Source of the DNA: Lagopus muta
Taxonomy: Eukaryota > Chordata > Aves > Galliformes > Phasianidae
Assembly (NCBI RefSeq): GCF_023343835.1
Contig: NC_064440.1
Location: 35,781,537 to 35,845,536 of the forward strand
Direction of reading: 5' to 3'
Length of the DNA stretch: 64,000 nucleotides
Numbering within the stretch: the first letter of the stretch is position 1; the number at the start of each line of letters is the position of its first letter. The notes below the pieces were generated by a model, which was not told the origin of the DNA, ran no database searches, and saw only the letters and a list, made by a program, of their open reading frames with translations. Positions 13,974 to 26,300 of the stretch are shown piece after piece. Both the position numbers and the translations under genes were made by a program.

Positions 13974-15287
13974 CTGATGCAAGAAGGAGGAAAACACATA
14001 ACATGAGACCACAGTATCTACTGGACTAACAAGACTCCCATGAGCAAATCTGACTCGAAAAGAATTTTGATGCCTCTAAGCTATCCTGGACAGCAAGAGC
14101 ATGCCTTTGTGTAGAAGAGGCCAAGACATTGGTGACTCAGTGGTGCTGCCTACCAGCACCCAGTGAGCAGTACAGTTAGTTTTAGGACTAAAAGCAGAGA
14201 TTATCATAGGTCATGCATGTCAAAATACCCAAATTAAATTCGAATTTCTGTTCAAAGCAAATGTCATCCCTAGCTGTGAAAGACATCCTAAACAGTGACA
14301 GCCAGCAAGACTGAAGAGGCATAGCAGAATTCCATTTAAGCCTTTTAATGACTATCTGATCTTTAGTACACTCAGCTGGGGTGTCTCATCTCAGCACTCA
14401 TAATCTGGTACTTTATTGGAAGAAAAGGAATGGGAGAAAACAGTGACACATGCCTCTCTGTGTCATATTCCAAGACTTAAGAAGACTGTTTGGGGGAAAA
14501 CTCCAGAAAACAGTACAGTAGAAATGTGAAGGACAAAACCTCTTTTCTTCACTGGTGTGAGGAAGCAGGCTTTGCTCCTAAGAGGTCAATATTACATGGG
14601 AAAGAGAAAAAGCAACACGGCAGTGAGGGGAGCAACAGCTAGTCTAAACTGGCCCCTTAGAGGCATTTTACTTCTTAGAAGGGAATTTTCCCCCCTTTTT
14701 CTCAGGTTGATTATTGCCAACAGTGTTTTAGCCCATGCTGTGCCTGCTGACCTACCACATTTGGCCTACTTACACTAATTAAACTTTAATTAAGTTTATT
14801 AGGCGCTCATCTAACATCAAAAGTCAGTCAAAGGCTTTGCAAAGCTTTGGCTGAAGCCTCAGTATGACTGGGCAGTTTGAGTTTAAATAACTTTGCACAT
14901 GTTTTTATACAGAGTGTATTTTAAAAGAATAATTTCTGTCTAGCTATGGCCTTTCTTAAAGCCAAGAACAGCTACATCTACACATTAATTCAAAACCAGC
15001 GTTATACAAGAGGCACTTCTTGGTTAAATGGAGACCCCAAGAGACAGACTTGTTTTAGAACACTGCTGTGAGTTCAGACCCCTCAGGTACCCAGGTCTCT
15101 ACTCCCAGCCTAACAGCTGTGTCTCATTACATTTTTATCTCTTTAAAAAGGCAAGGAAAGGGTTCTTTCCCAGTTCCATCCTGTCAGTGCAGAGTGGAGT
15201 CTCTAGTTTGTGCATGGACAGCTGTCTTCCTGTCCAAATAATATGAATATAGATCCCTGACAGGTCGAATTTTATCTGTGCAGAATC

Positions 15288-15592
15288 AAATAGTTGTAGG
15301 ATTGCTTGAGTTGGAAAGGACCTTTTCTAAGGCCATCTGGTCCAACTCCCCTGCAATGAACAGGGTGGTTCATTAGTCAGAGCCCATTCCATCCTGATCT
15401 TGGGTGTCTCCAGGGATGGAGCATCCACCTTACCATTCCCATGTTCTCCCTCACCTGACACCATCCAAATCAAATTCCCCTCATATCCTGGGAAGTTTGC
15501 TGCCCTCATGAGATTCTGAACAGAAGAAGGCAGTGGTAGAAATTCCATGGGAGACCCCACGACCAGTGAATCCACCTCTCAACTCGTTATTC
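15288..15592 (-). mobile_element. CR1 fragment, antisense
   Basis: Read on plus as gagttggaaaggacctttt, ccatctggtccaactcccct and then 'tctccagggatggagcatcc'. These are typical antisense CR1 landmarks in the expected order. Confidence 0.8.
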
Positions 15593-15689
15593 TTTAATTT
15601 CAATAGAATTAGCTTGAAAATCGCCCTCCCATCAAAATGAATCTTGTTCTGTTGTCAGAGGACACTGAACATTGCCAGGAGTTGTTTAG

Positions 15690-15803
15690 ATGTTGCATTA
15701 AGGGACATGGTTTATTGGGGAATTATCGATGGTAGTGGATGGTTGGCCTGAATGATCTTGGAGGTCTTTTTCCATCCAACCTTGGGGATTTTATGATTCT
15801 AAG
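15690..15803 (+). mobile_element. CR1 3' fragment
   Basis: 'aagggacatggtttattggg' then ctgaatgatcttggaggtct and a 'ttttatgattctaag' end. It lies about 100 nt from the antisense copy ending at 15592. Confidence 0.8.
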
Positions 15804-15991
15804 AGTCACAGAGGAACTTCCCTACCACAAAAACATGCTTCAAACACAGAACTCCTCAAAATTTTTGGAAAGGAGAAAATAAGCTTTTGGAACAAGATGA
15901 GTTTTCATCTTGGACAAAGATTTCCAGACAGGCTGTGATAACCATGGCACAAGAAGCTATGCAGATGATTTTTTGCATAAAAATGCAGGGG

Positions 15992-16029
15992 AAAAAAAAA
16001 AAAAAAGATTAAAAAAAAAAAAAAAAAAA
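15992..16029. repeat. Long A tract
   Basis: A15, then GATT, then A19. No recognisable retroposed sequence precedes it. Confidence 0.95.
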
Positions 16030-17104
16030 CTACTTTTAAAGCAAGCATCAACTTTAAAAAGGAGGTTTTGGAAAAGAATGTTTTGGCAACAAAACTGCTC
16101 AGCTTAGTGCTTGGCAGCCACCAAAATATTTAGCTTCGAAAAATAAAAGTTTGTTCAGTGCATGGGATTTATTTTTTTTATGATGAGAGATAATGCACTG
16201 ATACTGTGAGGGGGGAGGGTCTGACAAACACCACACAGTGCATTTATGTGGACTTTTATTTAAGAAGATCCATAAGCCTGAGACCAAGTCCAAACTCCCA
16301 GGAGTGTGTGTAGCTACATGGGCTTAATGACAGATCAGCTAGCATTGGAAGGCATTCAAATGGATGTTAGAGTCACAAAAAAAACAATGTCTCTTGACAT
16401 ACTAAAAGTCAAGGGACTTACTTCCACATTTCTACGTCCACTCAATTAACAAAGTGGTTGTTTTTAATTAGGGCCTGGGAGGATGACGTGTTCTGATGTT
16501 TGCTGCTCCAGCCACCAAAGTCACCCAGCAGAGGCTGCAAAGCTTCTGCAGTACAAGCAGAGCTGCACTGATGGAAAATGCCAACCCTAACCTTCCCCCA
16601 CTATCGCCTCACGGTGATGCATCCTCCAGCCAGAACTTCCCCTTTGGTTCCTATTCCTAGGTAATGCTGTTGTCTCCATCCCCTCTTCCACACCGCACAG
16701 CTGGTCCCACAGTGCTTGTCCCAAGGTACTCACAGGGTCCTGCAGCACCACCGCCTTTGCAATGGAGATGGATGAGTCAGGGCCTCTTTTGGCTGCTTCA
16801 TCTGGATGCTCTGAGACAGAGGAGCTCCAGCTCTAAGAGAAAAGTATCACTTTGTAAACAAACTGAGATGAGATTTATCACAAAACAGCCATTGTTCCAA
16901 ACAGTAATCACCTATTTATTTTATTTTCCAGTGTAACAAAAAGAAAAATGCTCATCATGAGTTTTCTGTGCACAAACACAGTTTCCTAATGAGACATTCT
17001 GTACATCAGTTAAACCAAACAATAGAAATTCTCTGTGCAGGGATGGAATGGGTGCTTTTACTTCCTCCAACAGAAGGAAAGGTTTGGACTCAGCACTCCT
17101 AGCG

Positions 17105-17240
17105 ATTCCATCCTATCCCTGGAACTGCTCAGGGTCAGGCAGCCTGAGCTGGTGAGGGGAAAACAGCCCATGGCAGAGGTTGGGGCTGGGTGGGCTTCAA
17201 GAGCCTTTCCAACCCCACTCTGCTGTGATTCTGTGTCTCT
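17105..17240 (+). mobile_element. CR1 3' fragment (diverged)
   Basis: 'cagcccatggcagaggttgg', 'gagcctttccaaccccactc' and 'gtgattctgtgtctctg' match the CR1 end layout. Confidence 0.65.
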
Positions 17241-18384
17241 GGGAGTCTCAAATTCTAGGATTCCTTTCCCTGCAAGGTATAGATCAACCTCACTTCCCAA
17301 GGTGAGCCCTCCCCTTTATTTCTCTGCTTGCACTGACACTGATTTGCAGCCCTTCATGGAATGCATGCTATAAATATAGATGCCAGTTTCCAAAATAGCC
17401 TTGCAGGGTTATGCTGTAAACAGTGCTGCTCCCTGATATTTCCTGCATCTATTTTAGTAGATGTGCATAACCCACAGTAAACCCCATTTTCTGGGTTCCT
17501 CTCTCTCAGCCTCCCCTTCCTCTCCGTGCACAGAGGCCGGAAGGGCTCCAAGCTAATTTGCTCGATGGCATGGGAAAAATCAGAGAGGTAGCTAGAGAAA
17601 CAGAACATTTGGCAAATGTGCACTGAACTCCTCACAACAAACCCATTAGTTCGTGAGGCCCATCTCTATGGCAACCAAACAGCAGAAAAACAAGACGTTA
17701 ACACCTAAATTTATTAGTGTGCAAGTGCCTAGCTATTATAATTCCAGGGGTATACTCCCCCTGCCCCCCACCTCACTTTGGTTCCTAATGAGGACAACTC
17801 AGTTCTAGTTCAAATGCCAATGTAAACATCGGCACACAATTTACAGACAGCGTATCTAAGATTTCACATTTTTAATCACAGTTTGAGAAACAAAACAACA
17901 ACAAGCTGTTCATAGAGAGTTACTCGGTTTCCATTTTATTTTGCAAAACTGTTAAAGACTGGCAAGCCATGGGGATGGAGGGAGAGATGCTATTCATCCT
18001 GCCCTGAAAGGTGTACAAAGGTCTTCCTAAGAAGAAGGAGCAGCGTACATGTACTGCCTCATCGCCAAGATTTCAAAGCAGCTTCTTTTTATTTTACATC
18101 ACCATTACGTACTGCTCCCTGAGGAGGAAAGTGCAACACAAACAGCACTGTGGTCATAGCACGGCACTGGGGTAAGGATGTCAATGTTTGACTATGTTCC
18201 CTCCAAAAGGATGCAAGGGAGGGTTGGAATAAGATGCTGGGAGGTGAGGATGGAGCACAACATCATGTTCTCTGACAGCCATGCTAATGTTTCCACACAT
18301 TTTTTTGGAGATCCAAGTGTGCCTGAGTTAATGCCCGTGCCCTGAGGAGCTCAGATCAGACTGGGACAGCTTACAGAAAACAAG

Positions 18385-18462
18385 GGGAAGTGATGATTGG
18401 ATCAGATGATCTTAGTGGTCTTTTCCAACCTGAATGATTACATGACTCTACGATTCTAAGAC
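18385..18462 (+). mobile_element. CR1 3' fragment
   Basis: 'gatcagatgatcttagtggt', cttttccaacctgaatgatt and 'gactctacgattctaag'. Confidence 0.8.
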
Positions 18463-18681
18463 AGTGAGGTGCTAGTTCTCTGTCTTTGGCAAGGCAACGT
18501 GAAATGGGAACACAAAGAACACATCTCAGCCCAACACGAGCACATTTGAAGTCATGTTGGCCATGCATGCCACTCAGATACTTCAGGTTTAATTGGTATT
18601 CACTTAGTTGCTCTCTCTGGCTTTCTTGGAGTGTATGCTCTTAAAGAGAATCACCCTATTCACTATCAGAGATTAATGCAC

Positions 18682-18772
18682 TGCATGGGCATCCCTGCCC
18701 ACAGCAGGAGTTTGGAATAAGGTGACCTTTAAGATCTCTTCCAACCCAAGCCAGTCTATAATTCCATGAAAT
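18682..18772 (+). mobile_element. CR1 3' fragment
   Basis: 'acctttaagatctcttccaa' and cccaagccagtctataattc, a diverged CR1 terminus. Confidence 0.7.
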
Positions 18773-19236
18773 ATGTGGACAACAATAAGACTCAAACAGG
18801 TCTCATAGGTTGGTAAGGGCTACAAGTGATTCAACATGCTTGACAGTGCATGTTAATAAGGGTTGATAATGCTAAATCCTCTATTGCTACAGCAGGAAAA
18901 GTAGAGAGAAGAACAGCTCTGAGCAGCTGAACTGTTCTGACAGCAGTAAGTTGTACACAGCCATGAAAAATTGCCCCAAACTCCAGTGTAATGTCTCAAG
19001 CATAAGCGTGTGATTATGCTGGTTTACACAGCTAAGGAACCATTTGATTCCATGTACCAACACAATGGACCTGGAAGGCCTCTTCCAGACTGTTCAGAAT
19101 TTTTCCTGTTACATCTATAATGGGATGGAAAGTACCATGATAATAGCAGTGTGGCAAAGTCTTTGGTTGTAGCAAGTGAGAACAAGCCCAAATACAGCAG
19201 CCACAGAAGTAGAAATGAAAGAAAAGAGTTGCTTAC

Positions 19237-19264
19237 CTTCAGAAGGCCTCAGGCAGACAGGAAT
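19237..19264 (-). other. Possible 5' UTR exon of the left candidate gene
   Basis: 28 nt ending at an excellent AAG|GTAAGC donor, with an acceptor TTGCTGGAG of moderate quality. An alternative acceptor would make it 11 nt. In the frame of the downstream ATG it carries a TGA, so it would be untranslated. Confidence 0.2.
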
Positions 19265-19901
19265 CTCCAGCAAGAAATACCCTCACCTCCCCTGCCAACC
19301 TTTAAATGAAGTCTGGGAAGGGGTGGATGGTGGATCCTGGCTCTAGCTGCATTGCATGCACCTGAGCTCCCCTGGGTTGGCCCTGCCTTCCCACTGGGTG
19401 CTTAATCACTGCTTCAAGCTGTGACTTAGCATTTCCACTACACCATCACACATTGTTTCCAGGTGAACGACACCTTGTTTGTGGGTTAATGCAGGATATA
19501 GCCATTGTAGGGCTAATTTGAATGTAGTTTTTAGGCATGCTGTGTCTTTGCACTAGAACAGCAAAGAAAACTCAGTCCTAATGGCAATCAAACACTTGGA
19601 TATGATGCCTTAGAAGACCATGGAGTCCCCATGAAGATCTGTCAAAGGTTACTCAATTAAAAGTTTTCCTGCCCAGGGGTGACTCAGGACACCCAGAATA
19701 GGTGTTGCACCAAAGGTGCTAAGATCTGTGCATTCACTTCTCATGCAGTGCTGCAACAGGTGAGGAGTCTCATGAAAAATAAGACTTTCCCCTTCCCGCT
19801 GCAATAGGCACAGTTTGACACAGTAGGTATAAAATGTCAGATCTGTCTGACCAAGAGCAGGGTAGATGGGCCAAGCATAATCCTAAAGTTTTCAGCTCTT
19901 T

Positions 19902-20058
19902 CATAGAACTATAGAATGGTTTGGGTTGGTAGGGACCCTTAAGATCATCCAGTTCCAACCCCCTGCTATAGGCAGGGACACCTCCTGCTAGACTGCATTG
20001 CTCAAAGCCCCGTCCAGCCTGGCCTGGAATGCCTCCAGAGAGGAGATAGCAGATGCTG
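19902..20058 (-). mobile_element. CR1 fragment, antisense
   Basis: 'catagaactatagaatggtt', gggttggtagggacccttaa and 'cctggcctggaatgcctcca'. Clear antisense CR1. Confidence 0.82.
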
Positions 20059-20885
20059 GCACGAAAAGGGACTGCTTTCCTTTCAGAGGACTGTGTGCAG
20101 ACCATATAACCCAGTGCTACTTCCTAGTGCTGAAAGCAAATTGATTACAGGGAACAGATGAAAAACAATCAAATCAACCTTCTCCTCCAGCTTCACCCAA
20201 GTGGAGTCAATAGAGCATTTCTGAGCTCACATCGGTGAAACCATGAGCTAGATTCAGCCTATCACTGTGCAGAAGGTCTAACAGCAAATTGCCCGTCATC
20301 TAATTTCAGACGTGATCAGAAAATGTATAACATAGGGGTTGCAATACATTAACCACACTGCCATTAGCGGTGGAACAATCCATTACTAATATCCCTCTAT
20401 CCCCAGGCAGCACCTCCTCCTGAAAGCCCGTTGCCAGGATTTAAGCTGACCAGGGCCCTAATTTCCAGCCCCTTCAGGCAGGTTTCAAGAAAGCAAATTA
20501 ACAGGTTGAAACCCTGACAATTTGCTACTGAAGTAAGGTCACTGAGGATCCCACAAGTCCCTAACTAGCTGGCTTGCTATCAGCTGAAAGACTTCAGAAG
20601 AACGTTAGCGTCAGTGCCAAAAATGTCTGGGCTTGTCCCTGCAGCAAAACAGCTTGAGGAGAAGGATGCTGAGGGCAGCGTCAGTGTCAGAGCAGGCAGA
20701 GGGGTGGGTGGGTCGGAGTGCTGCCTCTCGCTTCCTGCAGTATCATCACTGCCAGGAAGGGTGAAGCAGTGCTGGCAAGGAGGGGATGTGTCTCGACAGC
20801 AGAGCCAGGGCAAAGGCACGACTGGGAAATAGCTGCTCTGCAAAGCCTCTGCTGACCACTAATGAGAGCTCAAAAGGGCCCAGCA

Positions 20886-21109
20886 GGCAGGGCTGCAAGG
20901 TGGTTGTCCTGCTGCAGGCAGGGCTGCAAGGTGGTTGTCCTGCTGCAGGCAGGGCTGCAAGGTGGTTGTCCTGCTGCAGGCAGGGCTGCAAGCTGGTTGT
21001 CCTGCTGCAGGCAGGGCTGCAAGCTGGTTGTCCTGCTGCAGGCAGGACTGCAAGCTGGTTGTCCTGCTGCAGGCAGGGCTGCAAGCTGGTTGTCCTGCTG
21101 CAGGCAGGG
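20886..21109. repeat. 31-bp minisatellite, 7 full units plus a partial one
   Basis: Units start at 20886, 20917, 20948, 20979, 21010, 21041 and 21072, with a broken one at 21103. The first three units carry GCAAGGTGG and the next four GCAAGCTGG. Unit six also has GGCAGGACT instead of GGCAGGGCT. Each unit ends CCTGCTGCA. Since 31 is not a multiple of three, the stop-free unit stays open in several frames on both strands, which creates long but meaningless open frames. Confidence 0.95.
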
Positions 21110-21535
21110 GAGAGAGGCCAGCATCGCCTAACCCACCTCACTTCAGAAGGTCTCTTGCCCTCTCCTGAAATACTCTTTGCCACCAAGAGAGTCTCTTGGA
21201 GAGTCTCTCCACCAGCTGAAGTCCTCTGACAATTGTTTTAAGCACACAGCAACCATGCTGGCTTGAAAGAACTTTCAGCACGTTCCCTACAAAAGATACA
21301 ATTCCACCAATACGGCATGTTTGGCAGCATCGTGCTTACTTTTCCTCTATGGGAAAATCTTTTCCCACCCTGCTCTCCTTTTTCAGTCTCTTCAGAAGGA
21401 AAGCCTTCTGTTTTTTTCTCCCATGAAATTATTCCTTCATAACAAATTTTAGCAGCTGAAGGAAAATCCATCACCCAAAATTTCCTTATAAATCCAGTCC
21501 AAGAAAAGTTTGGGATTGACACAGAATATGAGTGG

Positions 21536-21693
21536 TAATGCAGTGGCACAGGCTGCCCGGGGAGGTTGAGTCACTGTCACTGAAGGTGTTCAAGAACCAT
21601 GGGGATGTGGCACTGAGGAACATTGTCATGGGCATGGTGGGGATGGGCTGACAGTTGGTCTTTTCCAACTGAAGTGATTATCTGATTGTAAGA
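21536..21693 (+). mobile_element. CR1 3' fragment
   Basis: 'cacaggctgcccggggaggt', ttcaagaaccatggggatgt, 'ggcactgaggaacattgtca' and 'tggtcttttccaactgaagt'. Confidence 0.85.
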
Positions 21694-22789
21694 TATCTCA
21701 GAATCCTCTTTCAGGGCTTTCTCCAGTGGTGTTTTGGATATATTTCTAAATTCAGATCTGGAAGTCCTTGAGCTGCATTTTGGTGCCTTTTCCCTGGAGC
21801 CCCCAGGGGCTGGCCCATCGCTCCTGCTTCGTGGGAACACAGGCCAGCTTTGACTGCTCTTCTCAAACGCAGGGGCATTTCTGTCTCCTGCAGTTCATGT
21901 CACCATGCCACTGCTTTGGGGGAGAGAGACACTGACCTGCACGCAGATCCTGGGTACGAGCTTTATTATACCCTCAGTCCACATAAGCACGCACATAGAT
22001 GCAGATTGTGTAATAGCTTTGAAAAATCATCCAGGCCCTCCAGAGACTGTGCCATCTTGAATCCATTAGCTTTATTACGAATAAATGAATGAACAAAAGC
22101 CAGCTTTTTTTCTGATCGTGTGGCAAAGCCACACCTCCCAGCATAGCGTGGCTCTGCAGATGACATTGCTTGAGCCACTCAGGACCAGGAGGTGCCCAAG
22201 CCCAGAGCTGGAGGCTGCTCTTACAGAGGATGTTTATTTCAGTCCTGTTTGCATGCCCATGGAGATGGCTGCAGCCAGCCTAGCCCAGCCCTCCATCATC
22301 AGGCACGTGCCAACGCCATTCTGCTTGCACCAGCGCAAGGTCGCATTTCTTGGCAGTGAGCTCCTCTCCTTCTCCCCTCTCCCATCCCCCAAGCTCCTGG
22401 TAAAATATGAGAACAGCCTGCCACCTGCCATTTGCCTGGCCCGTTCCTCTCTGTCTGCCAAAAATCAGCAACGTGCCCCCAAATATAATTGGAAACACTG
22501 CACTGCACTGCAGGGGTCCCATTTCTGTTGCACGGAAGAGGCTTGACAAAAAGCCAATTTAATTTCTAGATTCCCCGGGCTGCATATAGCTGCTAAGTGG
22601 GGAGGTAAAAAAAGTCACTTTTATCAGGCCAATTCCTATTAGTAGATTCAGATCTTCTAACAAGCCATGCTGTAGGAATCAGCGAGCTGTCATTGCAAGC
22701 AGATTTAGGGCATTGTTTCTTGGAACTGGAGTTGTGTGGGAGGTCAGAAGCTAGAGGCCAGCATTCCCAAACTTCAGAGCAGCTGGGCG

Positions 22790-22965
22790 CACGCAGCAGA
22801 GCTTGAATGCTGTGTTCAGTGTCCGGCCCCTCATGAGAAAGACATCAAGACCCGGGATCGTGTCCAGAGAAAGGCAACAAAACTGCGAGGGGTCTGGAGC
22901 ATGAGTCTTATGGGGAGCAGCTGAGGCAGTTTGTTCAGTGTGGAGACCTCCAGAAGTCAGCATGA
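22790..22965 (+). mobile_element. CR1 internal/3' fragment
   Basis: 'gtgtccagagaaaggcaaca', 'gggtctggagcatgagtctt' and 'gagcagctgaggcagtttgt' match the CR1 region just before the 3' UTR end. The terminal motif is missing. Confidence 0.78.
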
Positions 22966-23237
22966 GACATCATCTATTTTCTACAGGCCTAACTGAAATA
23001 ATTCATATAAATGAATTACCAGGTCATCTTCAGCCCCAGAGGGTACTAGCAACCACTTCACAAATGATGTGCTTTTAAAATAGACTCCCTGCCATCCATC
23101 CCAAGCAGTTATATTACCTCCTGCTTGACAAATGCCTTCAGCCAAACCAGCCATCCTCCAAAGTAGGCCTTGCTTACTTTACCCCTTGAATTCTACTTTC
23201 TAATTGACCTTAAAGACTGATAAAACACACATGAATT

Positions 23238-23345
23238 ACAGAATTATAGAATCATTGCAGTTGAAAAAGACCCCTAAAATCATCTAGTCCAACTGTCAAC
23301 CCATCACCACCATGCCTGCTAACCCATGTCCCAACACGACCATAT
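23238..23345 (-). mobile_element. CR1 fragment, antisense
   Basis: 'attatagaatcattgcagtt', 'aaaatcatctagtccaactg' and 'caacccatcaccaccatgcc'. Confidence 0.82.
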
Positions 23346-26300
23346 GCTCTGAAGGGGCAGAGTGGCAGACAGGTTTCATAACACCAAGGTCTGGGAGACC
23401 TTCACTGAACACCAGGAGAGCAAGGTGCCCAAATCTGGTCCCTAAATTTTGGTAACTCATGTGACTGACCACCATTAGAGGTTCAGAAAGCCAAATCCAG
23501 AAGCCTCTGTTGTCTCAAGGAGTTTTCATCACTGCATTTTTAGGCATTTTGTGGTCCAGTCTGGAACTTGAGCTTGCTGAAACAGCTCTCCTTTGCAGAG
23601 GGTATGGAAGGTACTCAGCAGAGAATAATGGGTCTAAATCCATCCAAGAGCAGCTGGATTCAAAACCGAGTCTGCAGCATCCAAGAGAGCAGCGTTACCT
23701 TTGGGCACCAGCCAAAGATTCTCGTTTCAACCATCTCTCTGTTGAGACCATAATTGGGATGTGTGCTCTGAAAGCTCCTCTTTGGCCAGGTTCCTCAGGG
23801 ATGCATAGGATCGCACAGATCAGCACACTGAAGTGTAACTAAGAGCTTTGTTGCACAACACGTAAGGCGCTGTGAGATTTGGATGTCTCTGGAGCTAGGG
23901 CAGGATGCTATCTTTAGAGCTTGGACTTGAATACTTCCATCCCTTTATGGATCTGGTGCACGAGACTCTGGCCTGTCTTAATTTCAGACTCAGAAGGGAA
24001 AAATAAAAGGGAGCCCAGAAGAGACCCTAGATTCTTTCTTGTCACTTTTCTTAGTTAATAGATTGTAATAGATCAGAAATGAAATAAAAAAGGCTGTGTC
24101 TTAACTACCTTGAAATTAGATTTTGTTTGTCTATATCAAGTACGCCATGAAATGATGGGATGATGACCCCGTGTTTCCAGAAAAGAAAAAGTCATCACAA
24201 AATCCACAGCTGCTCCACATTCAAAATAGGTGGTTTAAAACAAAATAAACCGATACTTTTGCTCCAAGAAATGTGCATTAGGCACTGGCAGCTTGCTTCC
24301 CTCATTCCTCCATCCCCAAGTACTTGAGCTGAAAGGAGAGGAAAGCCTTGAAGTAATATGTGTGTGAAACAGCCCTGGGAACAATAGCTGTTCCCCAGTT
24401 GACTCAAAAGCTGTTATTAAACTTGAGGTTCTTGTGCTATCGGTGCACAGCTTGAGCAGAATACTCTGCATTCACCACCGTCATCACCAGGCTCTGATAA
24501 TGCAAACGAGTCACATTTCCACCTACAAATTCCTGGAAGTTCATAGCCAAAAGAACTATGTGCCAATGTCTCGGTATGAGCAGGCTCAGCTGGATAGCAT
24601 TATGGAAATCTCCCCTGCTAGAGCAAAATATCAAGAGACTAATCCTTGGATCAGAATGGACAGGCTTTTAGTTGGTGCCAAGCATCGCCACTGTGTTTTA
24701 AGTGGAACGTTTCCCTGTGCTCTTCAGAGCAAGGTGCAGTCAATACGTGAAGCAACGAGAGTGTGGCGTGCAAACCTTGTGCAAACGTTCTGCTCCAGAT
24801 GAGGAAAAAGGTTGGGTCAAAAAAGGAAGAATCAAGAAGCTGCGCAGCGGATTTGTGAAGCCATCATAAACTGAAGCAGGGTCTGGTGTTCATGAGCCCT
24901 GAGAGAAGTGGGTAGGCAGTCCAGCATTTCACCAGCACCACAGGAACAAGCAGACTCATTCAGTGCGCCACAACAAGGTGGGGAAATAAGCAGAAATCAG
25001 GGACTGTACCACTGCTCAGGACAGATGATGAAAACAACAGGCTGGGACCTGTTTGCAGATGGTAGAAGCCTCCAGAGAAGGCGAAAAGAAGAACCAGGGA
25101 AGGAAAACCAAGAGAAAAAGGGTTCACTTAAAAGCAGCAGTTCGTGACTATAAATATGTCTGTGCAGTGTGCGTTGTTTATTTTCAATAAACCCAGCCAC
25201 CTATCATTTGAGCCAGGCCTGTCATGACTATTCATGACTCAACTTTTGCCTGAAGGAGCATAAACCCAGGCCGCAGAGCTGCCATCCCAGAAGCACGGCA
25301 GAGCATCACTGGGAGGGCAGGAGGGGACACGGCCTTCTGCGTGCTCATCCTGCACTGCAAGCACAACCCTTGCTGCCTTGTTCTCCAGGGGAAACGGCTT
25401 CTGTTCCAGATGGAGGGGCTAATAAACAATCTGACAAAAGCGCTGTGCTTCTGAGACAACTGGGAAGTGCAGACCAGAGACACACGAGGGCTCGTGGTCA
25501 CACTGCTGGGCTACGCAGAGCTCTAGCAACTCCCTGCCTGACAGAGGAGCCCCGGCTGCAGCAACGTTCATATTTCATTTCCATTATTTTCAGGATGTGC
25601 TGCCTGTTGGTGCATGGGGAGGGGAAAAGCAGTCAGTAAGTAATGCAGCAACCCACTCCGAAGGCTGAGGAACCGGGCTGGGAATGGGAGCAAGAGGTGG
25701 GTCTTGATCAGACAGATGTGACGTTTTATACCTACTGTGTCAATCCATGGTGCTCATGGATGAGCAGCACAGCTCCTGGATGTGGTAAAGGAAGTGGAGA
25801 GCGGCTGTTGGCATCCAGCTCATCGCTCCCATCCCTCCTGAAAATGGAAAGAGGAATTAAAAGATTTGTCCTGCACTCAGGAGGGCTCTGAGGGTTCCAT
25901 TTTTCTAGAAGCTGGCTTTGGAAAATAAGGCATCTCTAGATATAAATTACTGCAAGTGCAAAGGCTTGTTTTCTGCTCCCTCGGACTCTGAGATGGCTTA
26001 TGAGAAATAAGGAAAGAACGTTTTCTCTAATTGGTTTTAAGATCTGAAGAAGCCTGTGAAGCACCATCTTCAAATCTTGTCTTCATCAAGAGACAGAGCC
26101 AAGAGGAATAAGTAGCCCAGTCTAGTTCCTAACAGAACACACCACATAGCAAAAACAGAAATGGGGAAAGATCCGAGCAGGAGTAAATTACCATGCTTAA
26201 AACCAGATTTCTGACCATCAAGGATGGAAAAGTGGGAAAAGGAAGGCTTCAAAGACTGCAGATAGCCAGAGATTCTCTTCCAGCCCAGCATGCTGCATCT

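Noticed and set aside
20746..21229. Several overlapping open frames with repeated Cys/Gln/Leu blocks
   Set aside because: They are created by the stop-free 31-bp minisatellite read in multiple frames on both strands.
22085..22546. 153-codon plus-strand open frame
   Set aside because: No codon pattern, domain or splice context; adjacent frames on both strands are equally open.
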